In this document: positions 34,579 through 44,463 of the stretch, piece after piece
Layout: each line of letters begins with the position of its first letter
Numbering within the stretch: position 1 is the first letter of the stretch
Notes under the pieces: model-generated
The model's database searches: none
Told to the model about the DNA's origin: nothing
What the model saw: only the letters and a program-made list of their open reading frames with translations
Made by a program: the position numbers and the translations under genes
DNA from: Linnemannia schmuckeri
Lineage: Eukaryota > Mortierellomycota > Mortierellomycetes > Mortierellales > Mortierellaceae
NCBI GenBank assembly: GCA_029449235.1
Contig: JANATG010000009.1
Location: 806,001 to 870,000, forward strand
DNA: 64,000 nt
Direction of reading: 5' to 3'

Positions 34579-35211
34579 GGAAAAGCGAGGGAGATTTTGG
34601 CAAGGCAAAGGGAGTGGAAGTGTGAAACGAGCACAAAAAAGTAGAAAGAGAGAGGACATAGAGCCAAACACGGACACTTTGGCTACTACTTGATCACTCA
34701 TCAATGATGATAAAGTGGCATGGCTTGCTTCAAGATGACTTGCTAGGTGGACAAGATCAACCATCCAGTCTCTCACAGTTCAGGTCCAGGTTGCAAAGAG
34801 GGATCAGAAAGAAAAGGGGGACTGGTTCCTGCATGCCTGCCAACCTGCCGAGAAAACTACTCCAACAAATATCGATGATGGAGTCTAAACTGAAAACTGG
34901 AATTATGTGGCCTGGCTCCGCCTGCAAGGGGCATATCGATCGTCTCAGCACATGGCATAAAAAAACCGCCTCCTCCTCCTCCTCCCCCCAGCAATGCTAT
35001 GCCTGTTCGTGTGTGTGATACAAAATAATAACATGCACAAGTGGTAACTACCTGCAAAGAAGTGCGCCATCGAATCCACATTCCTCTGTTCGTTCACACT
35101 TTCACAAGCATTTCCTCCAACCAGTTATCACTTATCCACATCCAAGGTCCAGCTCCCCTCAACTCAATTTGAAAATTTATATTTTTTAATAATGAACCTT
35201 GCTCTAGTGTT
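34216..35211. promoter_or_regulatory. Upstream region of the coiled-coil gene
   Basis: 34280-34680 is purine-rich on the plus strand (CT-rich sense leader) with an A28 run at 34547-34574. 34690-35211 is unique sequence that must also hold the 3' end of the 118-aa gene. No further gene was seen. Confidence 0.45.
34547..34574. repeat. A28 homopolymer
   Basis: An A run within the purine-rich upstream region of the coiled-coil gene. Confidence 0.95.
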
Positions 35212-35683
35212 TTAGCTGGATTCGCGCGCCTTGGTTTGTCCCTCGGAAGAGTTGGCAAGGGCGGTGATTAACTCGGCATCGATATCACTGAGGCCAGGGA
35301 TACCGACTCCCTGTTTCATCTCGTTGACCATGTTGTGAAGCTTATTCCTCATTACCATCTTCTCCTTATCCGTCAATGCTATTCGAGTGTATTATCAATT
35401 GAGATTGTTGTTAGTACGTCAATTAGATAGCCATAACTACCTTTCCATTTATGCTCACTGCAGTTGAAATCAAAGAGCCGATAAGAAACGTACGAAGGAT
35501 GGCATAGGTGCGAAGGGACAACTGACTTGGGCTCGATTCGGGATCGATGGGGATGCAAACAGGATCGGGAGCGTCGGTTCTGAATGCCATGGGGGTGTCG
35601 AGGGAGAGAACAAAGTCATATGCCTCCTGGACTGTGGGAAACTCGATGACCTCTCTTGAGGTATTGATGAGACGGATGGACAT
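35212..35683 (-). CDS. Small conserved-looking protein, 118 aa, unknown
   Basis: Family not recognised. Exons 35683-35494 and 35378-35212 (donor GTACGT, acceptor ATAG, phase 1) give 118 aa. The N-terminal half has an alpha/beta look (MSIRLINTSREVIEFPTVQE, AYDFVLSLDTPMAF). The second half is a predicted charged helix (DKEKMVMRNKLHNMVNEMKQG) followed by GIPGLSDIDAELITALAN. There is no signal peptide, membrane span or low-complexity tract, which is unusual here and favours a real globular or adaptor protein. The ATG is the first in a leader without CT bias. Likely cytosolic or nuclear. Confidence 0.68.
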
Positions 35684-36579
35684 TACGTTTTATAGTTAAT
35701 GGTTTAGAGAAAGGTGTGTTGATCACCACCTAGACATCATTTTTTTTTTTGCTGTTTTCGGACGCAAGTCACATCGAGCCGATGGGCGCCACCAATTCCT
35801 CCTCTCGCTTCTCGCGTGGAGTGTGAGGCGCACCTGCTCGCTTTTCGCCTGTCCACACTTCAAGAATATGAGTTAAATTGCTCAACAGTGGCATAATGGC
35901 CATTCCCACCAGGGGTGACCCAGACAGGCAGTGCTGCCTTTTCCAAAGGCATATCCTGGTTACACGACTACTTTTTTCGATTATTGCATTTGGGTGTGGT
36001 CGGCTTTGTCAGATGTGTCCATGAAAACAAGAGAGAGAAAAAACCTTTTATTGACTGGATGCGCCCTCTCTCTGCCTCTCTCCCTTCCCCGCTCTTTTTT
36101 CACACTCTCACCATACTGCTGTTGTCGCACTCTCCTTCACCTTTCTCCTCTTCCTTTCTCTTTACTCCCCTCCGTCCTTTCCTTGTCATCCTTCTCCCCC
36201 TTCATCATCCTCTTCTCGTCCTCCCATCCTCATCCTCATCCCTTACACCCGATACCCCTCCCTCTATTACCACCACACTTGTAAGCAAATAACAACCTTA
36301 CAGTCCATCCTACCCATTTTGCTTGGTCCGATCGAGACACTTGAGACATCAAAAACACGACTCTGCACACTTTCTTCCTCTGCTTTTTCATTCAGTCCGA
36401 CATCTCTTTTGTAACGCCTGCTTTCATTTTTTTCTCCTCCCTATTGTAGTCTCTCTTTCGTAGTCCGCAGGCAACTGTAGCAGCGTAAAAAGGCATAAAG
36501 AAAGCGACCGACACGATAAATAGACAGACAGACAAAGCAGAGTAACAAGACACTGCCACCACTTCTACCACCAACCATT
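35684..36579. promoter_or_regulatory. Divergent region with CT-rich leader of the 500-aa gene
   Basis: About 0.9 kb between divergent genes. 36060-36280 is strongly CT-rich on the plus strand, and the rest before 36580 is a likely 5' leader ending ACCATTATGG. Apparent ORFs here are compositional. Confidence 0.5.
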
Positions 36580-36965
36580 ATGGACGACCACCCACAGAGA
36601 CAGGTGCATTTGTCGCACCCTTCTTCCTCGAGGCTCGACCACCCGCCTCACCACCCCCATTTCCAAGCCCACTATCGTCATCAGCAAGACATCCATGGAC
36701 CCCTCTCCGCCGGTGTGGTTGAGGGCCGACGTGCCTTCCCCTTCCACTCATCCCTGCGCTCGACTCCCTTGTCCTTCTCCACCCCCGCCCCTCCCGCGGC
36801 CAGTCTATCAGTAGCGGACATTCTAGATAAATATCAGGATGCCAACAGCGATTTCTTGGTCTCCATCCTCAATGCCAAAGCCAAAGAGGATGAGGTAAAA
36901 TTGGCTGCTCCTTTCTGCTCTCTGATGTGCGCAAATGACCTTTTGGATCCGCTCTTTTCCCATAA

Positions 36966-37006
<41 letters not shown>

Positions 37007-38507
37007 ACAAAGAAATAAGCTGCTGCAAAAGGGAGTTACAGTGGAAAGAACCAATGCCAAAAACCCTTACTGGACCCATTGTCAGTTTGTCTCTGTCATC
37101 CCCCCTTTCTCGCCACTCCTCTTGCGTGCGAGGATGTGGCCATAACACTTCTGACGAATCCTCAATTGATCCTTTCACTGCAATAGAGAAAGGCCGAAGA
37201 GGAACGATACAAGACTGAGCAGATAAAACTTCAGTCAAAGCAACTCGAGTTGGAGCTTGCCAAAGAGAAGCGCCGAGGAGGTTCCCCTTCAGCAGGTATT
37301 AACTGTCGCTTGACAAAACAAAAAACAACTCTCACTCAACTCGCCATGTGTACAAAAAGGGGTCCAAGCAAAGAGTAGACAAAAAAGGGCAATTTAAACT
37401 AATCTATGTCTGTATATGCTATGAATAGCACGGCCTGGCTACGCTTCAGAATCATCAACAGGACACTATCCTTCATCGTCTAACTCGTACTACAATAGTA
37501 GCAGCGGTAACAACAATAACAGTAACAGCAGCAGCAACAACAACCACCCTTACTCGCCATACCCTTCAGGAGATGGCACAAGATCGCATCAGCCCAATGG
37601 TGGTAGTATTCACCGCGATCATCACAACACTCATGGACCCCAGGATACTCAGGACTATGCTCCATCACCTGTTCGCCAGGATATGCACATGCTCCCAAGC
37701 CCTCAGAGTCGACCCCCCGTCCTCAAAATCAACACCTCCGTGCGCCAGTACGTGCCTCAGCCACACTCATCTCAGCGCCTGCCCCCTTCGCCCCGCGCAA
37801 CCCTGCCGCCGTTGCCTGCAACAGCTCCCGCAAAGAGCAGTGGACGACACTACAACCTGCCACCATTATCGACGTCGTCCGCACAGTCGTCGCCTATTGG
37901 AGTGGTTGATTATCAATCACACATCCCACCCCCTGTCACCCCCAAGGACGATCTCTCCCCAACTTCTGCACTTTCGCCCACGCAGTCCCATAACATGAAG
38001 CGCAAGTCGATCCACCATGATGCCGTCATGGATGCTGTCCGTGCAAAAGTTTTCAGGAACGCCTCAGCATCGGCTGCATCTGGACAAAATCAGCAGAAGA
38101 AACCAATATCCAACGACTCCGAGCGTGAATCAACCCGTCGAAAGATTCATCACGGACCTACTTCTCCTGAGGCAACCAAGAGACCTACTGAGCTGCCGCA
38201 ACCCGTATCAGCAGCAGTATCATCAGATCCCAAGCAGCAGCAGCAGGACGAGTACCGACCCGTGAAGCTGGAGGGTCCTCTGCTGTCCTCGTTGCCATTC
38301 ACAACCTCTCCTCACTCGCCTTCACCCGGAAACGTGGACAATAGAGATTCCAACCATGGCGCCAACCGATCGGGATCAGGATCTCCCACCTCTGCGAATG
38401 CTTCTTCTAACACTCGCCGTTCATCCAACAACGGCAAGTCTCGATATTCTCTCTCAGGTCCTACAAGTGCAGAAGGAAGAGAGACTGTCGAAGGAACGTC
38501 CAGTTAA
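36580..38507 (+). CDS. Unrecognised 500-aa protein with short conserved helix
   Basis: Exons 36580-36894, 37187-37295 and 37429-38507 give 500 aa. Residues 1-80 are His/Pro/Ser-rich. Residues about 82-140 are the only ordered-looking part: SVADILDKYQDANSDFLVSI, then LNAKAKEDERKAEEERYKTE and a Gln/Leu/Glu-rich coiled coil ending LAKEKRR. It spans the first two introns. The rest is Ser/Pro/Asn/Gln-rich with basic patches (MKRKSIHHDA, TRRKIHH). The composition fits a nuclear regulatory scaffold, by inference. Intron 1 (292 nt) holds a T38 run. The ATG lies in the context ACCATTATGG after a CT-rich leader. Confidence 0.78.
36968..37005. repeat. T38 homopolymer in intron 1
   Basis: The longest mononucleotide run in the window, T in the sense strand, about 180 nt before the 3' splice site of intron 1 of the 500-aa gene. 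Confidence 0.95.
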
Positions 38508-38704
38508 TTTTGATTTTCGTTTTCTTTTTTGCATCATATCTACATACATACATACCTCTCACACTTTCACTTACGACCCCCCCTTTTGTCCGATCTCAGG
38601 ACTTTGACATGTTCATGAACATCTTCATACGTCTTTCACAACTTTCATGAAAAAAAAATCAGTAAAACAAAACAAAAAATTTGGTCATAGCACTTTGCTC
38701 TTTT

Positions 38705-41419
38705 TTATTGCCATTGTGTGGGCTCAGTTGACTCCAAAGGTTCAACGGCAGTAGGGGTCTCAGGAGCAGAATTGTGGAGCACTTTTGATTTCGCCGTCTG
38801 AGCATAGGTGGTCCTGTTGGCGTAGGCCCGGTACCAACGCTCAAAGTCTTGGAGATCGATATTGGCAGAGTCATCGCCGTCTGTGCTTGACCGTGCAGAA
38901 CCCGCCAACGGACTTTTTGAGAACAGATCCACGAGGTCGCCGCCCATCTCCAACTTTGCTACCTCGAACCGGTCCAGCTTTTGCGAGCGATCATTTGCCG
39001 ATCGCCGTGTCGATTGGATGGTAGCGGTGGTAACAGTATCGGCACTAGTATTCTCAGCAGTGGCAACGGTGCCTGCACTAAGGCCCGTGGTGGCCAATTT
39101 CTCCAGAATGTCGATCAAGCCTCGAGTCCGACGCATCTGGATGGTCATCTTTGAAAGCTCGTTCCGGTCGTCCTTCATGCCGGGCCCTCGACGTTCCAGC
39201 TCCTGTATAACCCAGGAGACGACAATGGCAGTCATTTTGGGGGTTGGCTTCAAGGCATAGTGATCCACCAGAGCTCTCAGCGCGACCGTCGCGCCGACAT
39301 AATCGTCCTGTGACAGGAACGCCCGCAAGATATTCGAGTAAAGGGATGAGGTAGGTCGGATTCCGACAATGACCATGTCGCGGAAAAGGGACCTGGCGTC
39401 CAGTGTTTGAGTTGTTGACATCGCCTGCTTGAACTGGAAGGGTTGTGGGAGGCGAGGTGGGTATAATGAGTCCTGCAGCAGTGGAGGTGATGCAAGAGGT
39501 GTTGTTTGTGTTTCGATTATTTGGCTGCTCTCGTTCTCCAGTGTAATCGAATGCTGTTTCGAGTAGTCGCTTCGGCCTCGGCCGATAGGTTCGCTGATGT
39601 TGCGCAGGAAGCCTATGTCGCTGTAGTTATCCAGTGACGACCCGCCTCCCTCACGTCCTTCGGCACCCTCTAGAATGGCCTTGTCGTTGTGGAAGACGGC
39701 GTTGAACATACACGAGAACGAAAAGTGATCGAGCCCGATGGTCGAATCCTGAAACATGGTCTTGTAGAGTTGCAGAGTACGACGGTTCATCCTGGCCTGC
39801 TCGTAGGAAAGGAGGAGGATGTTGCAGATGGCTAGATCTGGACTAATACCGTCTTGGATAAGTTGACGGAACAACGCCTCGGTCTCACGGGGCATCCTCT
39901 GTCGGGTATAAGATCGCATGAGCAGCAGGTATGAAAGTCGGTCCGGGCGAACGCCCAGGGTCCTCATCCTATAGAACCACTCAACAGCCTTGTCCATGTC
40001 CTGCTGACGGGTATAACAGTGGAGAATCTCGTTGTATTCCAGTGTACTCGGTTGGAATCCATGCTTGCGCATCAGTCGGTGAACCAGGATAGCTCCATCA
40101 CCATCGCCCTTTTTGGAAAAGTTGAACAGGATAGAGTCTAACATGCTCTTGTTGTAGATCGCCCGGTCACTCCTCGAGATTTTGTCGTTGATAGCTTCCA
40201 AAAACTGGCTCCGTTCTTCCGGATATGCAATCTCAGCCACGGCTAGACTGAGCATCAAGTTGAGCGACTCGATGTCGGTCTCAATCTCGAGTCCTGGCAT
40301 AGAGTCGTAAACCTCCTGAGCGAATTGACTCTCCCGGACGGCGACGCATGCTCGAAGTATCCCGTTGACAGTCCCGATCTCCTCCAAAGCGCCATCCTGA
40401 GTGAGTGCTCTCCAGAACAATCTGGCCTCTGACGTCTGCCGCTTCAAAAGGTACTGCTGTATCAGATATCCAAGGGTGTACTCGCTCGGCTTGACCTGGA
40501 GCCTCGACATTGAGTCCCGAATCGTCTCGACTGCTCGATCAAGTTGTCCGAGTCCTCCCCAGGCACGGACAGCATGGTTGAGCAAGATGGGATCAAGCTT
40601 GTTCTTGGAGGCGAGCACACGATCGAGTTCCTCTAAACTCTCACCGTACCGCTGCAACTGGTTCAAGGCCGACATCAGATCGCTGCTGTCCCATCTCGTA
40701 AGGTGGTGGGCAATCGAACGCTTATCATCTAATACAGTGACGACCCTTGCGGCCCATCGCTCCTCAACCATCCGCCGAGTTGTTACTGCGTCTGTTCGTC
40801 GAGATGTAACCGCAGCTATTATTGGTTTCGCTGCTGTCCTCGTGGGAGATGAAGGTGTAGCGAATTCCTTAAAGTAGACCACAAGAAGTCGCCACACCTC
40901 GGGTGAGAGGTATTCCAGATCCTGACGTACTTCACGAATGGACTCATACGCGGACCAAATGGCCTCCTGATTCTCCTCATGAAGCGCGAGATACAGTTTC
41001 GTAAAGCGTTCAAGTCTTTGTTGGCCCGAAATACTGGTAAAGTCGATTGGATTGTTCTTGGTGTTGAACGGAGTGAGGTGTCGAATCACGAGGCGGATCT
41101 TGCGGATATTGGATGTTGCGAGCTCTTGTGGGACGAGGGGGCGTTTGGCCTTGATGAGTTCTCGACGGCGGTTAGAGGCGAAGGGTTGTACTGCAATAGC
41201 GTGAGGCTGTTTTGTCGAAGGCGAGGCTGCCGTTGGCGTTGTCGAAGTATTTGATGGATTGGACTTGGGCGCGGCGGGAGAGTAGAATCGTGATATGAAA
41301 CGGGACCGTTGAAGCGAGGCTGCGCGAGGGATAGTATGAGTGAAGTGACAAGGACAGAGAGTGAATGTGGTGGAGCCGCTCCCGCTCCATTGTGATAGCA
41401 ATCGTGCTCCACGCTGCAT
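38705..41419 (-). CDS. Pentatricopeptide-repeat protein, likely mitochondrial
   Basis: A single intronless ORF of 904 aa. The N-terminus is rich in Arg, Ser and aromatic residues with few acids (MQRGARLLSQWSG, RSRFISRFYSPAAP), a good mitochondrial presequence. The middle holds degenerate PPR helical pairs, clearest at about residues 450-560 (STLEYNEILHCYTRQQDMDK, GVRPDRLSYLLLMRSYTRQ, GISPDLAICNILLLSYEQA). More repeats lie before (KPSEYTLGYLIQQYLLK) and after (GIRPTSSLYSNILRAFLSQ). PPR proteins bind organellar RNA for processing, stability or translation. The RNA target cannot be read from this sequence. The gene lies head to head with a second PPR gene, 264 bp between the starts. The lack of introns is unusual beside its neighbours. 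Confidence 0.9.
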   Translation of the reverse strand: MQRGARLLSQWSGSGSTTFTLCPCHFTHTIPRAASLQRSRFISRFYSPAAPKSNPSNTSTTPTAASPSTKQPHAIAVQPFASNRRRELIKAKRPLVPQELATSNIRKIRLVIRHLTPFNTKNNPIDFTSISGQQRLERFTKLYLALHEENQEAIWSAYESIREVRQDLEYLSPEVWRLLVVYFKEFATPSSPTRTAAKPIIAAVTSRRTDAVTTRRMVEERWAARVVTVLDDKRSIAHHLTRWDSSDLMSALNQLQRYGESLEELDRVLASKNKLDPILLNHAVRAWGGLGQLDRAVETIRDSMSRLQVKPSEYTLGYLIQQYLLKRQTSEARLFWRALTQDGALEEIGTVNGILRACVAVRESQFAQEVYDSMPGLEIETDIESLNLMLSLAVAEIAYPEERSQFLEAINDKISRSDRAIYNKSMLDSILFNFSKKGDGDGAILVHRLMRKHGFQPSTLEYNEILHCYTRQQDMDKAVEWFYRMRTLGVRPDRLSYLLLMRSYTRQRMPRETEALFRQLIQDGISPDLAICNILLLSYEQARMNRRTLQLYKTMFQDSTIGLDHFSFSCMFNAVFHNDKAILEGAEGREGGGSSLDNYSDIGFLRNISEPIGRGRSDYSKQHSITLENESSQIIETQTTPLASPPLLQDSLYPPRLPQPFQFKQAMSTTQTLDARSLFRDMVIVGIRPTSSLYSNILRAFLSQDDYVGATVALRALVDHYALKPTPKMTAIVVSWVIQELERRGPGMKDDRNELSKMTIQMRRTRGLIDILEKLATTGLSAGTVATAENTSADTVTTATIQSTRRSANDRSQKLDRFEVAKLEMGGDLVDLFSKSPLAGSARSSTDGDDSANIDLQDFERWYRAYANRTTYAQTAKSKVLHNSAPETPTAVEPLESTEPTQWQ

Positions 41420-41683
41420 GGTGGTGAATGAGTGAAAGGTTAGAGGTAGAGCTATGAGTGGAAGTGTTGAAGGTATTGCGTTTGAAGTTTTTCTTCTTTT
41501 TTGCCTTCTTTGAACGACCGCGTTTGGAAATATTTGTGGACCACAGAAAGGCAGTAAACAGCTGCAAGGCAGTCACATTTGAGGTGGTTGATCAGCTGTG
41601 TTCGAGGGGAAGAAAAACGCTTGATCACGGTCCTGATCGTCTTCTCCTTCTTCTGTGCACAGCCTCGCCATCGACAGTCAAGC
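41420..41683. promoter_or_regulatory. Shared promoter region of the PPR pair
   Basis: 264 bp between two opposite start codons. Any bidirectional promoter must lie here. An in-frame upstream ATG at 41579 exists for the plus gene but gives a less likely N-terminus. Confidence 0.5.
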
Positions 41684-43707
41684 ATGTTTATACCACGGAA
41701 TCGGCTCTGCGGGATCGTCCACTCAGGAATCCACACTAGAGCTGCATCCACCACCACAACAACCAGACACGCACCAACATGTCTCCGACAGACATCTTCA
41801 CTTCACATCTCCGGGCCCCAGCCTTTAATATCAACATCCCACACCTCATTAATATCCGGCAGCGGCAGCGGCAGCGGCAGCACACGACATAGAATACCAG
41901 GTACAACCACCCGGGGTATCATTACAGGCACATACCCATCGACACCCCTCAACAAATACAACCGCAAGCTGATCACGCTCCTCAAGGACCCCCAGATGTG
42001 TCTTCCTATCTTTGACAAGTGCCGAGAGATCCAGGAACTTAACCTCAAACCCGACTTGACAACTTATACTGTGCTCTTGGAGGCGCACGAGCGTAATAAT
42101 GATCTGGATAGTATTATGAAGACACTGGAGGAAATGGAACTTGTGGGGATCTCGCCCAGTATTTCGGCCTTCAACATCGCTCTCAGGGTATGTTCTTGGG
42201 CCAAATCAAAAAGGTGTATTTTTTCAAATATATGAACGAGCAGTCAACACTTGGGATGAAAAAATAAGTCAGCTAATACTTGGGATGAAATCAACTGAGT
42301 GTTCTTCTAGGCTGCAGGAGCGAACGGAGATACTGTTATGCTGGAAAAGATTACAGCTCTCATTCACAAGGCGAGGTTGAAGATGAACATTAACTCGTAC
42401 GAGATCATCATCCAGGGACTCTGCGCAAACTCGGAGCTGGAACATGCGCTAGATATTCTCGGAGATATGACTGTCTCTGTCGATGAGGAGGGTCAGCCGG
42501 ACGAAAATGGACGGCCGGCGATCGACGTTCGTCCTTCTCTCCAGTGCTTCGTGCCGATCATCCAACTTGCCCAGTCGCTCCACGAGACCGAGACAGCTTA
42601 CCTGGTGTTGAAGATGGCCGAGGTTCAAGCGGGACTCTCCAGGATTCCAGCAGTCGTGTACACCGATCTCATGGCTAGGGCAGCTGACGACTATGTGGTA
42701 AGAAACGGCGCGATAATTTACTGATGAATGTGGATATTCACAATAGTCGACTCTCAACTAACAAACCATTTTTACTCTTGAACTTTGTACTCATGTAGCT
42801 GCCTGCAGTTGAATACTGTTGGAAGAAGGGAGTCAAGGAGATGGGAGCTTGTCCGGATGAGGGCTCCTGCATGCTGGTCCTGAACTGCGCTGCACACGAA
42901 AAGGCACCGCAGTTGTCGGCCGAGGTCATCCAGTACATGGGTGAGAATGACATGGATTTCCAGGAATACCATTTCGCTCCTCTGCTGCAAGCTTTCTCGC
43001 TGGCTGGAAAGTACAAGTCGGCGTTCAATGTACTTTCGATCATGAGGACGTCAGGAATGAAGCCGACAATTCTGACCGCCACCAGTCTACTCAAGGTTCT
43101 AGACGAGCAGGGCAACATTGACGACGCGTACACCTGTATGAGGGAGATGCACCAAGAGGGCAAGGCCATCGATGTGGTTGCATTTAATGTCTTGATTGAG
43201 GCCTGTGGGCGGGCAAAGAACTTGACACAGGCAATGTCCATCTTTGATGCAGCGGCATCGTTGAGCATCGAACCCGACACGGATACCTACAATGCGTTGC
43301 TGACAGGATGCATCACGGACAGGAACATGAGCGAAGGCAAGAATGTGATTATGATGATGCAAAGGAAAGGAGTCGATCCCAATGTGGATACGTATCAGTC
43401 GTTGATCACCCTGTGCCTGACCCAGATCAACTACGAGGACGCGTTCATGTATCTCGAGGAGATGAAGAGCCACGATGTCATCCCATCCGAGTCGATCTAT
43501 ACAAGTCTTGTGCGGAAGCTGGCCCGTGAGAATGACCCGCGTATCAAGTACGCGGTCGAGGAGATGGAGTCGTTTGGGTATGTCGTCGGACCCAACTTGA
43601 AGGAGTACATTGATACGGGCGGACTGAGCAACCTCGAGGAGTCTGAGCGGAGGAAACAGATTCGTGTCGCTCAGCGTCGCCGCAGTGGCAACCGGCCGCA
43701 CTTTTAG
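41684..43707 (+). CDS. Second pentatricopeptide-repeat protein, likely mitochondrial
   Basis: Exons 41684-42187, 42311-42697 and 42799-43707, all phase 0, give 599 aa. The start chosen (MFIPRNRLCGIVHSG) opens an Arg/Ser/Thr-rich, acid-poor presequence with a short Ser-Gly repeat coded by a GGCAGC tract. PPR motifs follow from about residue 115: LKPDLTTYTVLLEAHERNND, VGISPSISAFNIALR, KMNINSYEIIIQGLCANSEL, and a regular series in exon 3 (AIDVVAFNVLIEACGRAKNL, IEPDTDTYNALLTGCITDRN, VDPNVDTYQSLITLCL). The C-terminus is basic. The role is presumably mitochondrial RNA metabolism, from the family. It is not obviously a recent duplicate of its divergent PPR neighbour: repeats and exon structure differ. 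Confidence 0.9.
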
Positions 43708-44463
43708 ATGCCCTCTCCTTTGTAACAACAGCAACAGCAACCACATCAACAGCATTTTTTTAGACAGAGCATTAAAATAAGTTTTGTGGATTTGTGCCAG
43801 CACCACCAGGCCCCCACACCCAGACACTCCATGCGAGTTTGCCTCCATCCATCAAATGATTTCCTTTTCGAGGCGAGCATGCACAGTCACACATAGTACT
43901 CCCTTTGCTCCGCTCGCGCTTTGTTACCTTTGCTTTTGCTCCTTCTTTTTTTCGTTTGACTTCTCTCTCTCGCTTCGTTGTTCCTCTCCTTTCCTGTCCT
44001 CTCCCTTCCTTCACTGTCGTCGCCAAGGCGCATCTTCCCCCCGCTGTCGTTCATAATCCATACCCCCAAAACATTCATCCTCAGCGTCATACTTAACTAA
44101 CTCCTCGCCATTCCTCCTTCTTGTTCTCGACAACAACAACTCACTCACACTCTCTTTCTTCTCCCATTGTCACTTCTCATTCACAAAAAGACAAAAAAAC
44201 AAGAAAGGGGACACAGCTACGCCTTCGCCATTCAAGTCAGTGTTGTCCCTCTCTTTGCCTTCACTCTATCGCCCATTTCTACGCCACCAGTCGAATCAAA
44301 AACACACACGTACGCATACGCCCACGAATACTCTGTCTTCACTTCAAGCGCCCTTCGCCTTCAGTCTCTCAAAACGCACGCCACCACCACTTCGACCACC
44401 AATTATAAAACACACACATCCGCCTTCAAAGCGTACAACATCGGCGCTTGCTAGTCCCTCACA
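43708..44463 (+). promoter_or_regulatory. Upstream region and CT-rich leader of ATG2
   Basis: About 750 bp with CT-rich DNA from 43900 to 44460, ending CTCACAATGAAG. It holds the 3' end of the PPR gene and the ATG2 promoter. No other gene was seen. Confidence 0.5.

Noticed and set aside
41579..41683. Upstream in-frame start for the second PPR gene
   Set aside because: The extension would give a less plausible presequence and use most of the intergenic region.
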